A stretch of 25,320 nt of DNA, taken from contig NW_004754928.1 in NCBI RefSeq assembly GCF_000188695.1, positions 28,528-53,847 of the forward strand. The letters are read 5' to 3'. The stretch comes from Salpingoeca rosetta (Eukaryota > Opisthokonta > Choanoflagellata > Craspedida > Salpingoecidae). Of this stretch, positions 24,101-25,320 are shown in pieces. Each line of letters begins with the position of its first letter. The first letter of the stretch is position 1. The position numbers and the translations under genes are program-made. A model generated the notes under the pieces. The model saw only the letters and a list, made by a program, of their open reading frames with translations. It made no database searches and was not told the origin of the DNA.

Positions 24101-25320
24101 TGTCTGTCTGTCTGTGTCTGTCTGTCCGTGTGTGTGTGTGTGTCTGTGTGTCTTGTCTGTCTGTGTGTATGTATGTATGTGTGTGTCTGTCTGTCTGTAT
24201 GTCCGTGTCCGTGTGTATGTGTATGTGTGTGTGTGTGTGTTTATATCTGTGGGCGAGCTTGTCTCCGTCCCCATGTGCATGTCCATCAGTGCGTGCATGG
24301 CCGTGGCTACACAAGACACGCGATTGCTCTCATGCCACCTTCTGCCTTCTCCTCTCCCCCACGCCAACGTCTCAATGTTAACCGGCTCCCCGCCCTTCCT
24401 ACTTGTGCACTTGCAGGTATGTACCGCCGCTGCCCGAACCCAAGCGGGAGAAGAACTTTTCGCTGTTATCACGCGTCGCAGATGACGCCATGGAGGACAG
24501 CTTCAAGCTCGTGTGCCTGTGGTCGCACATCATGATTGGCGGCTTGCTCGGTGATAACCTCATTGTCAACACCTTTGGCATGCAATCCACCAGCCTGAAC
24601 TGGGCCATTCGCCTCGGGGTGCCTGCTGCCAAGTACAACCTCTGCAACATCTACGCCGACTATCTTGGCGAGTGGGTGCACTATCACATTGGACACATGA
24701 CGCAGTCATGGTCGCCCCAGCTCAGAATCGCCTCCATCACCACCACCACCAGCAGCAGCAGCAGCGACACCACACATGCTCATGGGCCGTCCCTCCTTAC
24801 AGGCGCGTGCTCCAGTTCCGGCAGTTGCGGTAACCGGAACAGTCGCCACCATTCTGCGCATGGTGGTGGCGGTGGTGATGGTGCTCAATGTGGGCGCTAT
24901 GGTGGTGATTGCATGGCAGGTCACGATGGCGGGAATGGTGGCAGCAGGCGCGATAGCAGAGCAGTCGACGTGTGCGGTTCGCCGAGCTTCACAACCTGGC
25001 TGTGCTCGTGGTGGACGCTGGTGTGGGAGTGGCTGGAATGGCTGCTCCCGTGGTCGCAGCCGCCTGCAAACGGGCTCACACACGCCCCAACACCACGCAG
25101 AGGCGCAGCCACAGCAACAGTCGCAGCAACAGCGAGCACAGTGCGGACACGGGAGGAGCGGCTTCGGGCTGCACAGGAGCTGCTACAGCGGTACTCGCGC
25201 CCGCGCCACGGCGGCAGTAGTGGTGGTGGTGGTGGTAGTAGTGATGACAGTGATGGTGGTGGTGGTGATGGCAGTGATGGTGGCGATGCTTGTGGTATTG
25301 GTGAACGTGGTGCTGGTGAC
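23600..25320 (+). CDS. Unrecognised membrane protein, partial (runs off right edge)
   Basis: The ATG at 23600 begins MFPRWLRPM, followed by a hydrophobic helix (VVVVVLFGLASFGHVVYL, about residues 9-27), probably a signal anchor. Exon 1 (23600-24015) ends in phase 2 at GTGCGT. The intron 24016-24416 is largely TG repeat, and exon 2 starts at 24417 after TTGCAG. The joined frame reads GYVPPLPEPKREKNF and then a non-repetitive segment with two hydrophobic stretches (SHIMIGGLLGDNLIVN and NWAIRLGVPAAKYNLC). This codes convincingly to about 24675. Beyond that the same frame stays open to the edge through Ser/Thr, Gly-rich and Trp-rich sequence and a helical TREERLRAAQELLQRY. A second frame from 24803 is also open and encodes a strongly hydrophobic run. 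With GAGTGG|GTGCAC (24671-24682) as a possible donor and CTTACAG (24796-24802) as a possible acceptor, the 3' structure is unresolved. I do not recognise the family. Confidence 0.6.
24016..24416 (+). other. TG-rich intron of the last gene
   Basis: Begins GTGCGTGCGTGCG, continues as TG/TCTG/TATG repeat to about 24245, and ends in a pyrimidine-rich stretch and TTGCAG. Phase 2 on both sides. Confidence 0.85.

Overview
This is a 25 kb window of nuclear DNA from a compact, intron-containing eukaryote. The genes have GT..AG introns of roughly 100-350 bp, long TG/AC microsatellites, polyglutamine tracts and metazoan-type modular proteins (EGF arrays, a SUEL-type galactose-binding lectin domain, POFUT1, a LARP1 DM15 region). 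A choanoflagellate (Salpingoeca/Monosiga type) or another close unicellular relative of animals fits best. That is an inference from gene content; I could not run a search. A run of 100 Ns (10221-10320) is a scaffold gap of unknown true size.

Layout from left to right. (1) 481-1263, +: last two visible exons of an unrecognised protein that continues off the left edge. (2) 1856-4762 (frame open to 5257), -: a large nuclear-looking polyQ protein with a C-x2-C-x6-H-x-C zinc motif and a conserved-looking C-terminal domain. (3) 6208-8786, +: a complete five-exon protein O-fucosyltransferase 1 (POFUT1). (4) 9339-17357, +: a giant single-pass surface protein. It has a signal peptide, a beta-sandwich-like domain, Thr-rich mucin-like linkers, an EGF, the gap, 20 near-identical 159-bp EGF units, one more EGF, a SUEL lectin domain, more Thr-rich stalk with two Cys-rich modules, a juxtamembrane domain, a TM helix, and a cytoplasmic tail rich in signalling motifs. 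(5) 22038-18268, -: a 14-exon gene for a LARP1-type DM15 protein that lacks a La motif in this window. (6) 23600 to the right edge, +: an unrecognised membrane protein, partial.

The main biological point is the neighbourhood of genes 3 and 4. POFUT1 adds fucose to EGF repeats that carry C2-x4-(S/T)-C3. The next gene, 552 bp downstream on the same strand, encodes at least 22 EGF repeats, and every one matches that consensus. A second glycosylation consensus (POGLUT1-type C1-x-S-x-P-C2) is present in only 7 of the 20 array units because one codon toggles between Ser and Thr. Enzyme and candidate substrate sit side by side.

Cautions. Exon structures were derived by hand from splice signals and phase agreement. 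The reading frame of gene 4 is broken beside the gap (a TAA before it and one damaged EGF unit after it), which could be assembly error or real. The 5' end of gene 2 and the 3' structure of gene 6 are uncertain.
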